From NCBI RefSeq assembly GCF_900142365.1, contig NZ_FRAP01000023.1, forward strand, positions 1 through 64,000: 64,000 nucleotides of DNA. The letters are read 5' to 3'. The stretch's first letter is position 1; every line of letters begins with the position of its first letter. The notes under the pieces were generated by a model. That model was not told the DNA's origin and made no database searches. It saw only the letters and a list, made by a program, of their open reading frames with translations. This document shows, in pieces, positions 8,354 through 17,376 of the stretch. The position numbers and the translations under genes were made by a program. This stretch comes from Pseudonocardia thermophila. GTDB lineage: Bacteria > Actinomycetota > Actinomycetes > Mycobacteriales > Pseudonocardiaceae.

Positions 8354-8851
8354 TCACCCTCGGGTCAGGGCCACCCGGTGCACGATCCGGTGCACCGCCC
8401 CGTCCCGGCGCAGCTCGCTCGCCATGAGCAGCACCTCGTCGGCCTGCCACCACGGCCCGGACAGCGGTGGGAGCACCGCGCGCGGTTCGGGGCGGCGCCG
8501 GCCGCGGCGGCGCAGCACGGTGATGTGCGGGACGAACCCCTGCGCGTCCCCGCCCACCGCCTCGACCAGAGCGTCCAGTGCCGCCCGCGGCTCGGCGACG
8601 ACCCGCGCCCACCGCACCCCCGGGAACGCGCCCGAGCCGTCGACGCGCAGCCGCGGGCCGGGCAGCCCGGCCGCGGCGTCCAGCGCGGCCAGGTGCGGCG
8701 CCGGATCGTCGACGTCGCCGTGGAAAGCGAGGGTGATGTGCCAGGTCGCGGGGTCGACCAGCCGCCAGCCGTCCGGCGCCGGGCCGGCCAGCGCGGCCGC
8801 GACCTGCGCGACCGCTTCGGCGGGCGGGACGAGCGCGGTGAACAGCCGCAT
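8354..8851 (-). CDS. thpR: RNA 2',3'-cyclic phosphodiesterase (2H family)
   Basis: Member of the 2H phosphoesterase/LigT family, which hydrolyses 2',3'-cyclic phosphates at RNA ends. The two catalytic HxT motifs are clear: HITL at residues about 38-41 and HITV at about 109-112. The protein opens with the typical MRLFTALVPP. Length is 165 residues from ATG 8851; a GTG one codon upstream (8854) is equally possible. The start overlaps the stop of the small HTH gene (GTGATGA), so the two are translationally coupled. Its own stop lies inside a short palindrome at 8345-8360. Confidence 0.88.
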   Translation of the reverse strand: MRLFTALVPPAEAVAQVAAALAGPAPDGWRLVDPATWHITLAFHGDVDDPAPHLAALDAAAGLPGPRLRVDGSGAFPGVRWARVVAEPRAALDALVEAVGGDAQGFVPHITVLRRRGRRRPEPRAVLPPLSGPWWQADEVLLMASELRRDGAVHRIVHRVALTRG

Positions 8852-9300
8852 CACGAGCCCCGCACCGGGCCGGCCGCCGCGCGCAGCACGGCGGCGAGCT
8901 CGGGGAACCCCGGGGCGAGCGCGACGGCCGCCGCGGCCAGCCGGGCGGGCTCGCTGACGCGGCGCAGCGCGTCCGCCGCCGCCCGCAGCTGCTCGACGCG
9001 GGGCGCGGGCACCGCGGGCTCGCCGAGCAGCCCGGCCACCTCCGCCGCCGGCACGGGGTGCGGCAGGGCGGCCACGCGCTGGTCGAGCAGGAGCAGCCGG
9101 GCCAGCACGGCGGGGTCGCCGATGCGCGCCCGGCGGCCGCTGACGAGCTGGCTGAGCATCGCCGGGGACAGGCCCAGCGCCGCCGCCAGCTGGGCCTGGG
9201 AGATGCGCAGCGCGGCGGTGAGCCGGTGCACCCGCTCCGCGAGCGGGGCGCCGTACAGCTCGCGCTGCCGTTGCCGGTTGCGCTGCACGTCGGAGGTCAC
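8851..9300 (-). CDS. small helix-turn-helix (XRE-like) regulator
   Basis: A 149-residue protein with an N-terminal helix-turn-helix of the Cro/XRE type (ISQAQLAAALGLSPAMLSQLVSGRR, about residues 33-56) preceded by a basic QRNRQRQR tract. The C-terminal part is Ala/Leu-rich and probably helical. GTG at 9300 is the only plausible start near the HTH. It lies 53 bases downstream of ribF on the same strand and is coupled to thpR. Its target is unknown. Confidence 0.72.
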   Translation of the reverse strand: MTSDVQRNRQRQRELYGAPLAERVHRLTAALRISQAQLAAALGLSPAMLSQLVSGRRARIGDPAVLARLLLLDQRVAALPHPVPAAEVAGLLGEPAVPAPRVEQLRAAADALRRVSEPARLAAAAVALAPGFPELAAVLRAAAGPVRGS

Positions 9301-9353
9301 GCCCGGATGGTGGCAGCTGCGGCCCCGGGCGCGCAGGCGTACGGGCGCACCGG

Positions 9354-10277
9354 TCAGGACAGGATCTCGCGGGTGCGCTGCACGTCCCGCTGGATGGCCT
9401 CGATCAGCGGCTCGATGCCGTCGAAGCGCTCCATGCCGCGCAGCCGCTCCACGAACTCCACCGCGACGTCGAAGCCGTAGAAGTCCTCGTTGACGTCCAG
9501 GACGTACACCTCGCACGTGCGCTCCCGACCGGAGAACGTGGGGTTGGTGCCCACCGAGATCGCGCCGGGCAGCGACCGGTCCTTGATCACGAACCAGCCG
9601 GCGTACACCCCGTCGGCGGGCAGCGCCGTGTACGGCGGGGTGGCCACGTTCGCCGTCGGGAAGCCCAGCTGGCGTCCGCGCTTGGCCCCGTGCACCACCA
9701 CGCCCTCGACGCGGTGCGGGCGACCCAGCGCGGCCCGCGCGGCCGCGACGTCGCCCGCGTCGATGCAGGAGCGGATGTAGGTGGACGAGAACGTGATGTC
9801 GTGGTCGGAGATCAGGTCCAGGCCGAGCACCGTGAACCCGAAGCGGCGGCCCAGCTCGGTGAGGGTCGCGACGTCGCCCGAGGCCTTGTGCCCGAAGGTG
9901 AAGTTCTTGCCGACCACGACCTCGGCGGCGTGCAGCCGGTCGACGAGCACCTCGTGGGCGAACGTCGCCGGGTCCATGCGGGAGAGCTCCAGCGTGAACG
10001 GAAGCACGCAGAACGCGTCGATCCCCAGTTCGGCGACCAGCTCCGCCCGCCGGCGCAGCGACGTGAGCCGCGCCGGGTGCGTGCCCGGGCGGATGACCTC
10101 GGCCGGGTGCGGGTCGAACGTGATCAGTACGGACGGCAGGCTGCGCTCGCGCGCCCGCGCCACCGCGTGGCCGATCAGCTCCTGGTGGCCCCGGTGGACG
10201 CCGTCGAACACGCCGATGGTGACGACGCTGCGCCCCCACCCGGCCGGCACGGCCTCCAGTCCTCGCCAGCGCTGCAC
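9354..10277 (-). CDS. ribF: bifunctional riboflavin kinase / FMN adenylyltransferase
   Basis: RibF phosphorylates riboflavin to FMN and adenylylates it to FAD in the cytoplasm. The nucleotidyl-transferase motif GVFDGVHRGH is at residues 22-31; ITFDPHPAEV, the ISSTxIR-like SSTYIRSCI and the C-terminal kinase signature RGRQLGFPTANV and GVYAGW follow. The 307-residue length is normal. GTG at 10277 is chosen because it fits family length, although its AAGGA is very close to the start. The gene lies downstream of truB, as in most actinobacteria. Confidence 0.95.
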   Translation of the reverse strand: MQRWRGLEAVPAGWGRSVVTIGVFDGVHRGHQELIGHAVARARERSLPSVLITFDPHPAEVIRPGTHPARLTSLRRRAELVAELGIDAFCVLPFTLELSRMDPATFAHEVLVDRLHAAEVVVGKNFTFGHKASGDVATLTELGRRFGFTVLGLDLISDHDITFSSTYIRSCIDAGDVAAARAALGRPHRVEGVVVHGAKRGRQLGFPTANVATPPYTALPADGVYAGWFVIKDRSLPGAISVGTNPTFSGRERTCEVYVLDVNEDFYGFDVAVEFVERLRGMERFDGIEPLIEAIQRDVQRTREILS

Positions 10278-10342
10278 TGTCCTTGCCCGCCCCGCCTCCT
10301 GCGTCGGCTCCTCTGGTCCGAAGCCTAGCCAGGGCGCTGCGG

Positions 10343-11227
10343 TCAGCTCGCCGCGGGCGCGAGCACCACGACCGGCCGGGCCTTTCCGCCCTCGTCCCGC
10401 ATGAGGGCCACCACGTGCCCGTCCGGGCCGAACACCCCGTAGACGCCCTCGTCGCCGAACGGGGCCAGCCACCGGCCGTGCGCGACGTCGGCCGCGGCGA
10501 CGTCGTTCACGTCGTGCCGCGGGAACGCGGTGCTGACCGCCTCGTCCAGCGACAGCGACACGCCCGGGGCGGCTTCCAGGTCCTCCAGCGTGCGGGCGTG
10601 CTCCAGCCCGAACGGGCCGACGCGGGTGCGCCGCAGCGCCGTCAGGTGCCCGCCGACGCCGAGCGCAGCGCCCAGGTCGCGGGCCAGCGCACGCACGTAC
10701 GTGCCCGAGGAGCAGGTGACCTCGACGTCCAAGTCGGTCCCGTGCCGCGCCACCAGCATGAACTCCGACACGGTGACCGGCCGCGGGGGCAGCACGACCT
10801 CCTCCCCCGCGCGGACCAGGGCGTAGGCGCGCCGCCCGTCGATCTTGATCGCCGAGACCGAGCTGGGCACCTGCATGATGTCTCCGGTCAGGGCGTCCAT
10901 GGCGTGCGCGATCGCCGCGTCGGACACCCCGCGGGCGTCGACGGTCGCGACGATCTCGCCCTCGGCGTCGTCGGTCGTCGTGGTGACGCCGAGCCGGATC
11001 GTCGCGGTGTAGGACTTCGTGTCGAGCGCGAGGTGCCCGAGCAGCTTCGTGGCCCGCCCGACCCCGCAGACGAGGACCCCGGTCGCCATCGGGTCGAGCG
11101 TGCCGGCGTGCCCGATCTTGCGGGTCTTGAGGATCCGGCGCAGCCGACCGACCACGTCGTGCGAGGTCATCCCGCCCGGCTTGTCGACGACGACCAGTCC
11201 CGCAGGTTCGGCGTGCATCTTGAGCAT
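10343..11227 (-). CDS. truB: tRNA pseudouridine-55 synthase
   Basis: TruB makes the universal pseudouridine 55 in the T-loop of tRNA. The catalytic Asp is in GHAGTLDPMATG (D about 45 from this start). KPGGMTSHDVV, the CSSGTYVRALARDLG block and a C-terminal PUA-like segment are also present. Length is 294 residues. Starts at GTG 11242, ATG 11227 and ATG 11218 are all in frame; 11227 has a GAGG at good spacing. The gene lies 33 bases after the MATE transporter stop, in the same minus-strand run. Confidence 0.95.
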   Translation of the reverse strand: MLKMHAEPAGLVVVDKPGGMTSHDVVGRLRRILKTRKIGHAGTLDPMATGVLVCGVGRATKLLGHLALDTKSYTATIRLGVTTTTDDAEGEIVATVDARGVSDAAIAHAMDALTGDIMQVPSSVSAIKIDGRRAYALVRAGEEVVLPPRPVTVSEFMLVARHGTDLDVEVTCSSGTYVRALARDLGAALGVGGHLTALRRTRVGPFGLEHARTLEDLEAAPGVSLSLDEAVSTAFPRHDVNDVAAADVAHGRWLAPFGDEGVYGVFGPDGHVVALMRDEGGKARPVVVLAPAAS

Positions 11228-11260
11228 TCTGCCGATCCTCACCGGTCCCGGCGCGCCGGG

Positions 11261-12586
11261 TCAGCGCACCGCGCCGGGCACCGCCCACGCCCCGCTGCGG
11301 GTGCGGACGAGCACCGCCACGAGGCGTAGCAGCATGAACGCCGCCAGCCCCGACCAGACCCCGGCCAAGCCCCACCCGAACGCGAGCGACGCCCAGATCG
11401 CCGGCAGGAACCCGACGAGCGCCGCGGCGAGCGTGGTGGTGCGCAGGTAGGCCGCGTCGCCCGCGCCGAGCAGCACCCCGTCCAGCGCGAACACCGCGCC
11501 GGACACCGGCTGCAGAGCGGTGAGGAACCACCACGCCACCGGCACCACGGCCAGCACCGCCGCGTCCGGGGTGAACCACGGCGGCGCGATCCCGGAGAGC
11601 ACCGCGAACACCACCGCGAACACCACACCCATGACGACGCCGTAGCGCAGGATGCGCCGCGCCAGGTCGCGGGCCCGCTCGCCGTCGCCCGCACCGAGAG
11701 CGGCGCCGACCAGCTGCTGCGCGGCGATCGCGAGCGCGTCGTGCACCAGCGTGATGAACATCCACACCTGCAGCACGATCTGGTGGGCGGCGGCGGTCTG
11801 CGCGCCGAACCGGGTCACGACGGCCGTCGCGGACAGGAAGCAGACCTGGAAAGCGAGGGTGCGCGCGATGAGGTCGCGGCCCAGCTCCAGCTGCGCGGCG
11901 ATCACCCGTGGCTGCGGCCGCAGCCCGACGTGGCCGCGGGAACGCTCGCCGACCAGCGCGGCGAAGAACAACGCGGCGGCCAGCGTCTGCCCGCAGACGT
12001 TCGCCCACGCCGACCCGATCAGCCCCCAGTCGAGGACCAGCACGAACAGCGGGCACAGCGCGGCCGACACCCCGTTGCCGGTCAGCACGAACCACAGCGG
12101 GCGGCGGGTGTCCTGCACCCCGCGCATCCAGCCGTTGCCGGCCAGCGTCACCAGCACCAGCGGGGTGCCGAGCAGCGCGATCCGCAGCCACGACACAGCG
12201 GCCTCGGCGATCTCGCCGCCGTCGCCCAGTGCCGCGGTCACCGGCTCCGCCACCAGCTGGCCGACGACCAGCAGCACCAGCCCGACCGCGAGCGCCAGCC
12301 AGGTGGCCTGCACGCCCTCGGCGACCGCCTCGGCGCGCCGCCCGGCCCCGTGCAGCCGGGCCGCCCGCGCCGTGGTGCCGTACGACAGGAACGTCAGCGC
12401 GCTCGTGACCTGGGCGAACAGCACGCCGGCCACGGCGAGGCCGGCCAGCGCCACCGCACCGAGCCGACCCACCACCGCGGTGTCGACGAGCAGGTACAGC
12501 GGTTCAGCGGCGAGCACCGGCAGCGCGGGCACGGCCAGCCGCAGGACGTCGGCCGCCGAGCCCCGCGCGGAAGGCGCGCGGGTCAT
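11261..12586 (-). CDS. MATE family efflux transporter (DinF-like)
   Basis: A 441-residue, about 12-helix membrane protein of the MATE superfamily, DinF branch, expected to export cationic or other small molecules using H+ or Na+. Family segments include EPLYLLVDTAVVGRLG, LAGNGWMRGVQDTRRPL and AAHQIVLQVWMF. The start ATG 12586 overlaps the upstream methyltransferase stop (ATGA). A DinF-like gene next to rbfA/truB is conserved in mycobacteria. Substrate unknown. Confidence 0.9.
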   Translation of the reverse strand: MTRAPSARGSAADVLRLAVPALPVLAAEPLYLLVDTAVVGRLGAVALAGLAVAGVLFAQVTSALTFLSYGTTARAARLHGAGRRAEAVAEGVQATWLALAVGLVLLVVGQLVAEPVTAALGDGGEIAEAAVSWLRIALLGTPLVLVTLAGNGWMRGVQDTRRPLWFVLTGNGVSAALCPLFVLVLDWGLIGSAWANVCGQTLAAALFFAALVGERSRGHVGLRPQPRVIAAQLELGRDLIARTLAFQVCFLSATAVVTRFGAQTAAAHQIVLQVWMFITLVHDALAIAAQQLVGAALGAGDGERARDLARRILRYGVVMGVVFAVVFAVLSGIAPPWFTPDAAVLAVVPVAWWFLTALQPVSGAVFALDGVLLGAGDAAYLRTTTLAAALVGFLPAIWASLAFGWGLAGVWSGLAAFMLLRLVAVLVRTRSGAWAVPGAVR

Positions 12587-13224
12587 CGACCGGTCGGCCT
12601 GCGGCAGACGTAGACGAACGCCGGCGGTACGTTGCGCCACACCGTGGCACTCACCAGGACCTCCTCGAACGATCCGCGCAGGATCCGGCGGAACTGCCGC
12701 GCCGCCGCCAGCGTCATGCCGTGCAGGTAGGCGAACGTCGTGAACGCGCCGGTCTCACCGATCACCCTGCTCACCTCACCGATCACGGCCCGCTGTGTCC
12801 GCTCGTCGAACAACGACCACGGCAGGCCACCGATGACGGCGTCGGCGTGCCGCACGCCGCGTGCGGCCAGCAGCCGCGTCAGGTCCCGGGCGTCGCCGTG
12901 CACCACCTCCAGCTCGGGGTGGGTGCGCTGCAGGTAGCCGACCAGGTCGGGGTCCAGCTCCACGGCCAGGTGCCGCCCGCCCGGCGGCAGGCGCTGGGCG
13001 ATCACCCCGCTGACCGCGCCCGTGCCCGGGCCCAGCTCGACCACCGTCGGGGTGCCGGTGCGTGGCACGACCGCGACCAGCACCGAAGCGAGCTGCGGCG
13101 AGCTGGGCGCCACGGCGCCCACGGTGCCCGGGCCGCGCAACGCGGCCTTCAGGAAGGTCCGCCGCGCCGAGCGCTGTACCGATCGGTGTTCACACGCCGC
13201 TGCCTGCCCCCCGATCCGCGTCAT
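12583..13224 (-). CDS. SAM-dependent methyltransferase (PmtA-like)
   Basis: A 213-residue class I methyltransferase resembling bacterial phospholipid N-methyltransferases and rRNA-dimethyladenosine-transferase-like enzymes. It has FLKAALRGPGTVGAVAPSS near the N-terminus and the SAM-binding motif VVELGPGTGAVSG, with an acidic residue in LAVELDPDL. GGLPWSLF takes the place of the NLPY-type motif. The substrate is uncertain. It occupies the position between rbfA and the MATE gene where mycobacteria carry the DHH phosphoesterase nrnA. It is coupled to the MATE gene by an ATGA overlap. Confidence 0.8.
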   Translation of the reverse strand: MTRIGGQAAACEHRSVQRSARRTFLKAALRGPGTVGAVAPSSPQLASVLVAVVPRTGTPTVVELGPGTGAVSGVIAQRLPPGGRHLAVELDPDLVGYLQRTHPELEVVHGDARDLTRLLAARGVRHADAVIGGLPWSLFDERTQRAVIGEVSRVIGETGAFTTFAYLHGMTLAAARQFRRILRGSFEEVLVSATVWRNVPPAFVYVCRRPTGR

Positions 13225-13300
13225 GTGCCCACCGTATCCAGCGGGAGCGCCACGCCGCGACGTCCGCGCCGTTGTCGTCCGGTGCCGGTTTCGTCCCCGC

Positions 13301-13336
13301 TGCCGTGATCACTGCCGTGATCACTGCCGTGATCAC
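13301..13336. repeat. 12-bp tandem repeat at the rbfA stop codon
   Basis: Three consecutive copies of TGCCGTGATCAC at 13301-13312, 13313-13324 and 13325-13336. The last copy runs into the rbfA stop (13333-13335). Each copy contains the palindrome GTGATCAC. The repeat sits in the 108-base spacer between rbfA and the methyltransferase gene. Confidence 0.85.
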
Positions 13337-13809
13337 TCGTGATCGTCGTCGTCCTCGGAGTCGTCCTCGTCGGCGATCTCGCGGGGCTTGCGGTACGGGT
13401 CCGGATCACCGGCGGGCTTGGCGTTGGCCGCCATGCGGGCCAGCTCAGCGTCGGCCTCGCGGGTGCGGGCGAGCAGGTCCTCCAGACGCCGCGCCGCGGC
13501 CGGCACCTGGTCGGGCACGAACGTCAGCGTGGGCGTGAACCGCACGCCCGTGCCGGCCCCGACCAGCGACCGCAGCACCCCGGTGGCGCTGGCCAGCGCG
13601 GCGGCGGCCCCGGCCGTGTCCGGCTCGGCGTCGATGGTCTCCCCGAGCACCGTGTAGTAGACGGTGGCCTCGCGCAGGTCACCGGTCACCTTGGTGTCGG
13701 TGATCGTGACCATCTTCAGCCGTGGGTCCTTCACCTCGTGCTCGAGCGCATTCGCGACGATCTGCGTGATCCGTTTCGCCAGTCGGCGGGCTCGGGCCTG
13801 ATCGGCCAT
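13333..13809 (-). CDS. rbfA: ribosome-binding factor A
   Basis: RbfA binds the 30S subunit and helps mature the 5' end of 16S rRNA. The 158-residue protein shows the family opening MADQARARRLAKRI, then EVKDPRLKMVTIT and EATVYYTVLG. The C-terminal tail (EIADEDDSEDDDDHE) is acidic and longer than in E. coli, as is common in actinobacteria. It follows infB and DUF503 on the minus strand, with 21 bases to the DUF503 stop. Confidence 0.96.
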   Translation of the reverse strand: MADQARARRLAKRITQIVANALEHEVKDPRLKMVTITDTKVTGDLREATVYYTVLGETIDAEPDTAGAAAALASATGVLRSLVGAGTGVRFTPTLTFVPDQVPAAARRLEDLLARTREADAELARMAANAKPAGDPDPYRKPREIADEDDSEDDDDHE

Positions 13810-13830
13810 GACGTGCTCCTGTGCAGATCT

Positions 13831-14127
13831 CTAGTCGTCCTCCGGCCCCAGCATGCGCCGGCGGGCCGAGAGGAGCTCCACCTCCGGGCGCTCGGCGACG
13901 AACCGCTCGCACCGGTCGAGGACGTCCCGTACGTGCCCGGCGTCGGCGGCCACACAGCTGACGCCGACGAGCGCCCTGCGGTACAGGTCCAGGTGCCCGG
14001 CCTCGGCCACCGCGACCTCGAACTTGCGCCGCAGGTCCGCCACGAGCGGACGCACCACCGAGCGCTTCTGCTTCAGCGACCCGACGTCACCGAGCAGGAT
14101 GTCCAGCTCCAGAGCACCGACGAACAT
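13831..14127 (-). CDS. DUF503 family protein (YlxP-like)
   Basis: A 98-residue protein with the DUF503 hallmarks LKQKRSVVRPLVADLRRKFEVAVAE and a GVSCVAADAGHVRDVLDRC core. It is the counterpart of Bacillus YlxP, encoded between infB and rbfA in many Gram-positive bacteria. The context implies a role in translation or ribosome assembly, but its biochemistry is not established. Confidence 0.9.
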   Translation of the reverse strand: MFVGALELDILLGDVGSLKQKRSVVRPLVADLRRKFEVAVAEAGHLDLYRRALVGVSCVAADAGHVRDVLDRCERFVAERPEVELLSARRRMLGPEDD

Positions 14128-14213
14128 GTGTGGTTGCCGGGTGGCCGGGCCCGGTGGTGGCCGCCCCCTCGAGCAGGGTTGCGGCCACCACCGCTACGGG
14201 CTCGGCGCGCCGC

Positions 14214-17200
14214 TCAGGCGCGCGGCTTCTCCCTCATCTCGTAGGTCTCCACGACGTCGCCCTCCTTCAGGTCGGAGTAGCCGAGCGTGAGACCGCACTC
14301 GAAGCCCTCGCGGACCTCGGTGACGTCGTCCTTCTCGCGCCGCAGCGACACGATCGAGAGGTTGTCCGCCACGACCTTGCTGTCGCGCAGCAGGCGGGCC
14401 TTGGCGTTGCGCCGGATGACGCCGCTGACGACGAGGCAACCGCCGATGACGCCGAACCGCGACGAGCGGAAGATCGCGCGGATCTCGGCGCGACCGAGCT
14501 CGACCTCTTCGTACTCGGGCTTGAGCATGCCCTTGAGGGCCTGCTCGATCTCCTCGATGGCCTGGTAGATCACGGTGTAGTACCGGATCTCCACGCCCTC
14601 GCGGTTGGCCAGCTCGGTGGCCTTGCCCTCGGCGCGGACGTTGAACCCGAGCACGATCGCGTCGGACGCGGTCGCCAGGTTCACGTCGCCCTCGGTGATG
14701 CCGCCGACGCCGCGGTGGATGACCCGCAGCTCGACCTCGTCGCCCACGTCGATCTTCATGAGCGCTTCCTCGAGGGCCTCGACGGAACCCGAGTTGTCGC
14801 CCTTGATGATCAGGTTGAGCTGGGAGGTCTTCCGCAGCGCGGCGTCCAGGTCCTCCAGCGACACCCGCTTGCGGCGCTGCGCCAGCTCGGCGTTGCGCTC
14901 GCGGGCGCGGCGCCGGTCGGCGATCTGCCGGGCGACCCGGTCCTCGTCGACGACGAGGAACGTGTCACCCGCACCCGGCACCGACGTGAACCCGATGACC
15001 TGCACCGGACGGGACGGCAGGGCCTCGGTGACGTCGTCGCCGTGCTCGTCGAGCATCCGCCGGACACGACCGGCCGCGTCGCCCGCGACGATCGAGTCGC
15101 CGACGCGCAGCGTGCCCCGCTGGACCAGCACCGTGGCCACCGGGCCACGGCCGCGGTCGAGGTGGGCCTCGATCGCGATGCCCTGCGCCGGCATGTTCGG
15201 GTTGGCGCGCAGGTCCAGCGTGGCGTCCGCGGTCAGCAGGATCGCCTCGAGCAGCTGGTCGATGTTGGTGCCTTGCTTCGCCGAGATGTCGACGAACATC
15301 GTGTCGCCGCCGTACTCCTCGGCGACCAGGCCGTACTCGGTCAGCTGCTGGCGGACCTTCGCCGGGTTCGCGCCCTCGACGTCGATCTTGTTGACCGCGA
15401 CGACGATCGGCACGTCGGCCGCCTGGGCGTGGTTGATCGCCTCCACCGTCTGCGGCATCACGCCGTCGTCGGCGGCGACGACGATCACCGCGATGTCGGT
15501 GGCCTTCGCACCGCGGGCACGCATTGCGGTGAACGCTTCGTGACCCGGGGTGTCGATGAAGGTGATCAGCCGCTTCTCGCCGTCCAGCTCGGTCTCGACC
15601 TGGTACGCGCCGATGGCCTGGGTGATGCCGCCGGCCTCCGTCTCGCGGACGTTGGTCTTGCGGATCGTGTCCAGCAGGCGCGTCTTGCCGTGGTCGACGT
15701 GCCCCATGATGGTCACGACCGGCGGGCGGACCTCGAGGTCCTCCTCGTCACCGAGGTCCTCACCGAACGAGATGTCGAACGAGTCGAGCAGCTCGCGGTC
15801 CTCCTCCTCGGGGGACACGACCTGCACGTTGTAGTTCATCTCGGAGCCGAGCAGCTCCAGCACCTCGTCGGCGACCGACGCGGTGGCGGTGACCATCTCG
15901 CCCAGGTGGAACAGCACCTGCACCAGCGACGCCGGGTTCGCGCCGATCTTCTCCGCGAAGTCGGTCAGCGAGGCACCGCGCGGCAGCCGGATCGTCTCGC
16001 CGTTGCCCTTCGGCAGGCGGACGCCGCCCACCGTCGGCGCCTGCATGGCGTCGTACTCCTGGCGCTTCTGCCGCTTCGACTTGCGCCCGCGCCGCGCCGG
16101 ACCACCGGGACGCCCGAAGGCACCCGCGGCCCCACCGCGGCCACGACCGCCGCCACCGGGGCGACCGCCGCCACCGCCGGGCCGGAACCCACCGCCGGCC
16201 GGAGCACCGGGCCGGAACCCGCCGCCACCGGGCCGGAAGCCACCGCCGGCGCCACCCGGGCGACCACCCGTGCCGCCGGCTCGACCACCGGCGCCACCCC
16301 GACCACCGGCACCACCGGGCCGGCTCGAGGCAGGCGGTCGCGGCGGCATCATGCCGGGGTTCGGCCGCGGCGGCATGTTCGCCGGGTTCGGCCGCGGGGG
16401 CATGTTGCCCGGCGACGGACGCGGACCGCCCTGGCCGGGCGCCTGCGGGCGCGGCGCACCGGGCCGCGGGCCCGGACGCGGCGCAGCACCCTGACCGCCC
16501 TGCGCGGGCTGCTGGCCACCGCCCTGCGGCGGCGCGGGACGCGGCGGGGGCGCCGGGCGCGGCGGCGCACCGGAACCGACGCCGAACGGGTTGTTGCCCA
16601 CCCGTGGCGGACGCGGCGGGCCGGGCTTGGGCGCCTGCGGGCGCGGCGGCACCGTCGTCGCGTCGGCCGACGCGGCGGCGGGCTGCTGACCGGCACCCGG
16701 CTTCGGGCCGGCCGCCGGGGCCTGCGGGCGCGCCTGCTGACCCGGCTGCGCGGGCGGCTGCGGGCGCGGGCCGGGCTTGGGCACGGCCGGACCCGGCCGC
16801 GGCGCGCTCTGCCCGGGCGCAGGGGTCGCCTGCGCACGCGTCGGCGCGGAGGGCTGCCCGGTCGGCTGCTGACCCGGCTGCGCCGGCGCCGGCGTGGCCG
16901 GACCGGCCGCTGGGGCCTGCGGGCGCGGCGCCGGGCCGGGCGTGGGCGCACCGGGCCGGGCCTGGGCGGGCGGCTGCGGGCGCGGACCGGGCGCCTGCGG
17001 GCGCTGGCCGGGGCCCTGGGGCCGCTGCCCCGGACCCTGCGGCCGCTGCCCGGGCTGCGCCTGGGCGCCGGGCCGCTGCGGGCGGCCGCTGCCGCCCGGA
17101 CGTCCCTTGCTGTCGCCGCCGTTGCCGCCGGCGAGGGCCTCCCGCAGCTTGCGGGCGACCGGGGCCTCCACCGTGGAGGAGGGAGACTTCACGTACTCCC

Positions 17201-17285
17201 CCAGGTCCTGCAACTTGCTGAGGACCTGCTTACTGCTGATACCGAGCTCCTTCGCGAGCTCGTGCACGCGGGCCTTGCCAGCCAC
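14214..17285 (-). CDS. infB: translation initiation factor IF-2
   Basis: IF-2 is the GTPase that delivers initiator fMet-tRNA to the 30S subunit and promotes subunit joining. This 1023-residue form has an N-terminal IF2_N module (ARVHELAKELGISSKQVLSKL). About 350 residues of Pro/Gln/Gly/Arg-rich low complexity follow, with RPQGPGQ heptads and RPGGGG-rich stretches. The G domain has GHVDHGKT at about residue 523-530, DTPGHEAFTAMRARG and NKID. Domain II and the C-terminal tRNA-binding domain end at EMREKPRA. The start is GTG. The long linker is typical of high-GC actinomycetes. Confidence 0.97.
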   Translation of the reverse strand: MAGKARVHELAKELGISSKQVLSKLQDLGEYVKSPSSTVEAPVARKLREALAGGNGGDSKGRPGGSGRPQRPGAQAQPGQRPQGPGQRPQGPGQRPQAPGPRPQPPAQARPGAPTPGPAPRPQAPAAGPATPAPAQPGQQPTGQPSAPTRAQATPAPGQSAPRPGPAVPKPGPRPQPPAQPGQQARPQAPAAGPKPGAGQQPAAASADATTVPPRPQAPKPGPPRPPRVGNNPFGVGSGAPPRPAPPPRPAPPQGGGQQPAQGGQGAAPRPGPRPGAPRPQAPGQGGPRPSPGNMPPRPNPANMPPRPNPGMMPPRPPASSRPGGAGGRGGAGGRAGGTGGRPGGAGGGFRPGGGGFRPGAPAGGGFRPGGGGGRPGGGGRGRGGAAGAFGRPGGPARRGRKSKRQKRQEYDAMQAPTVGGVRLPKGNGETIRLPRGASLTDFAEKIGANPASLVQVLFHLGEMVTATASVADEVLELLGSEMNYNVQVVSPEEEDRELLDSFDISFGEDLGDEEDLEVRPPVVTIMGHVDHGKTRLLDTIRKTNVRETEAGGITQAIGAYQVETELDGEKRLITFIDTPGHEAFTAMRARGAKATDIAVIVVAADDGVMPQTVEAINHAQAADVPIVVAVNKIDVEGANPAKVRQQLTEYGLVAEEYGGDTMFVDISAKQGTNIDQLLEAILLTADATLDLRANPNMPAQGIAIEAHLDRGRGPVATVLVQRGTLRVGDSIVAGDAAGRVRRMLDEHGDDVTEALPSRPVQVIGFTSVPGAGDTFLVVDEDRVARQIADRRRARERNAELAQRRKRVSLEDLDAALRKTSQLNLIIKGDNSGSVEALEEALMKIDVGDEVELRVIHRGVGGITEGDVNLATASDAIVLGFNVRAEGKATELANREGVEIRYYTVIYQAIEEIEQALKGMLKPEYEEVELGRAEIRAIFRSSRFGVIGGCLVVSGVIRRNAKARLLRDSKVVADNLSIVSLRREKDDVTEVREGFECGLTLGYSDLKEGDVVETYEMREKPRA

Positions 17286-17376
17286 TGCTCTCCTTGTTCA
17301 TCGGAGGCCGGCGGCGGGACCCGCTCGACCTCTAGGCCTGTCGAAGCACGTTCATGGTGCGATCTTCACGACTGGC

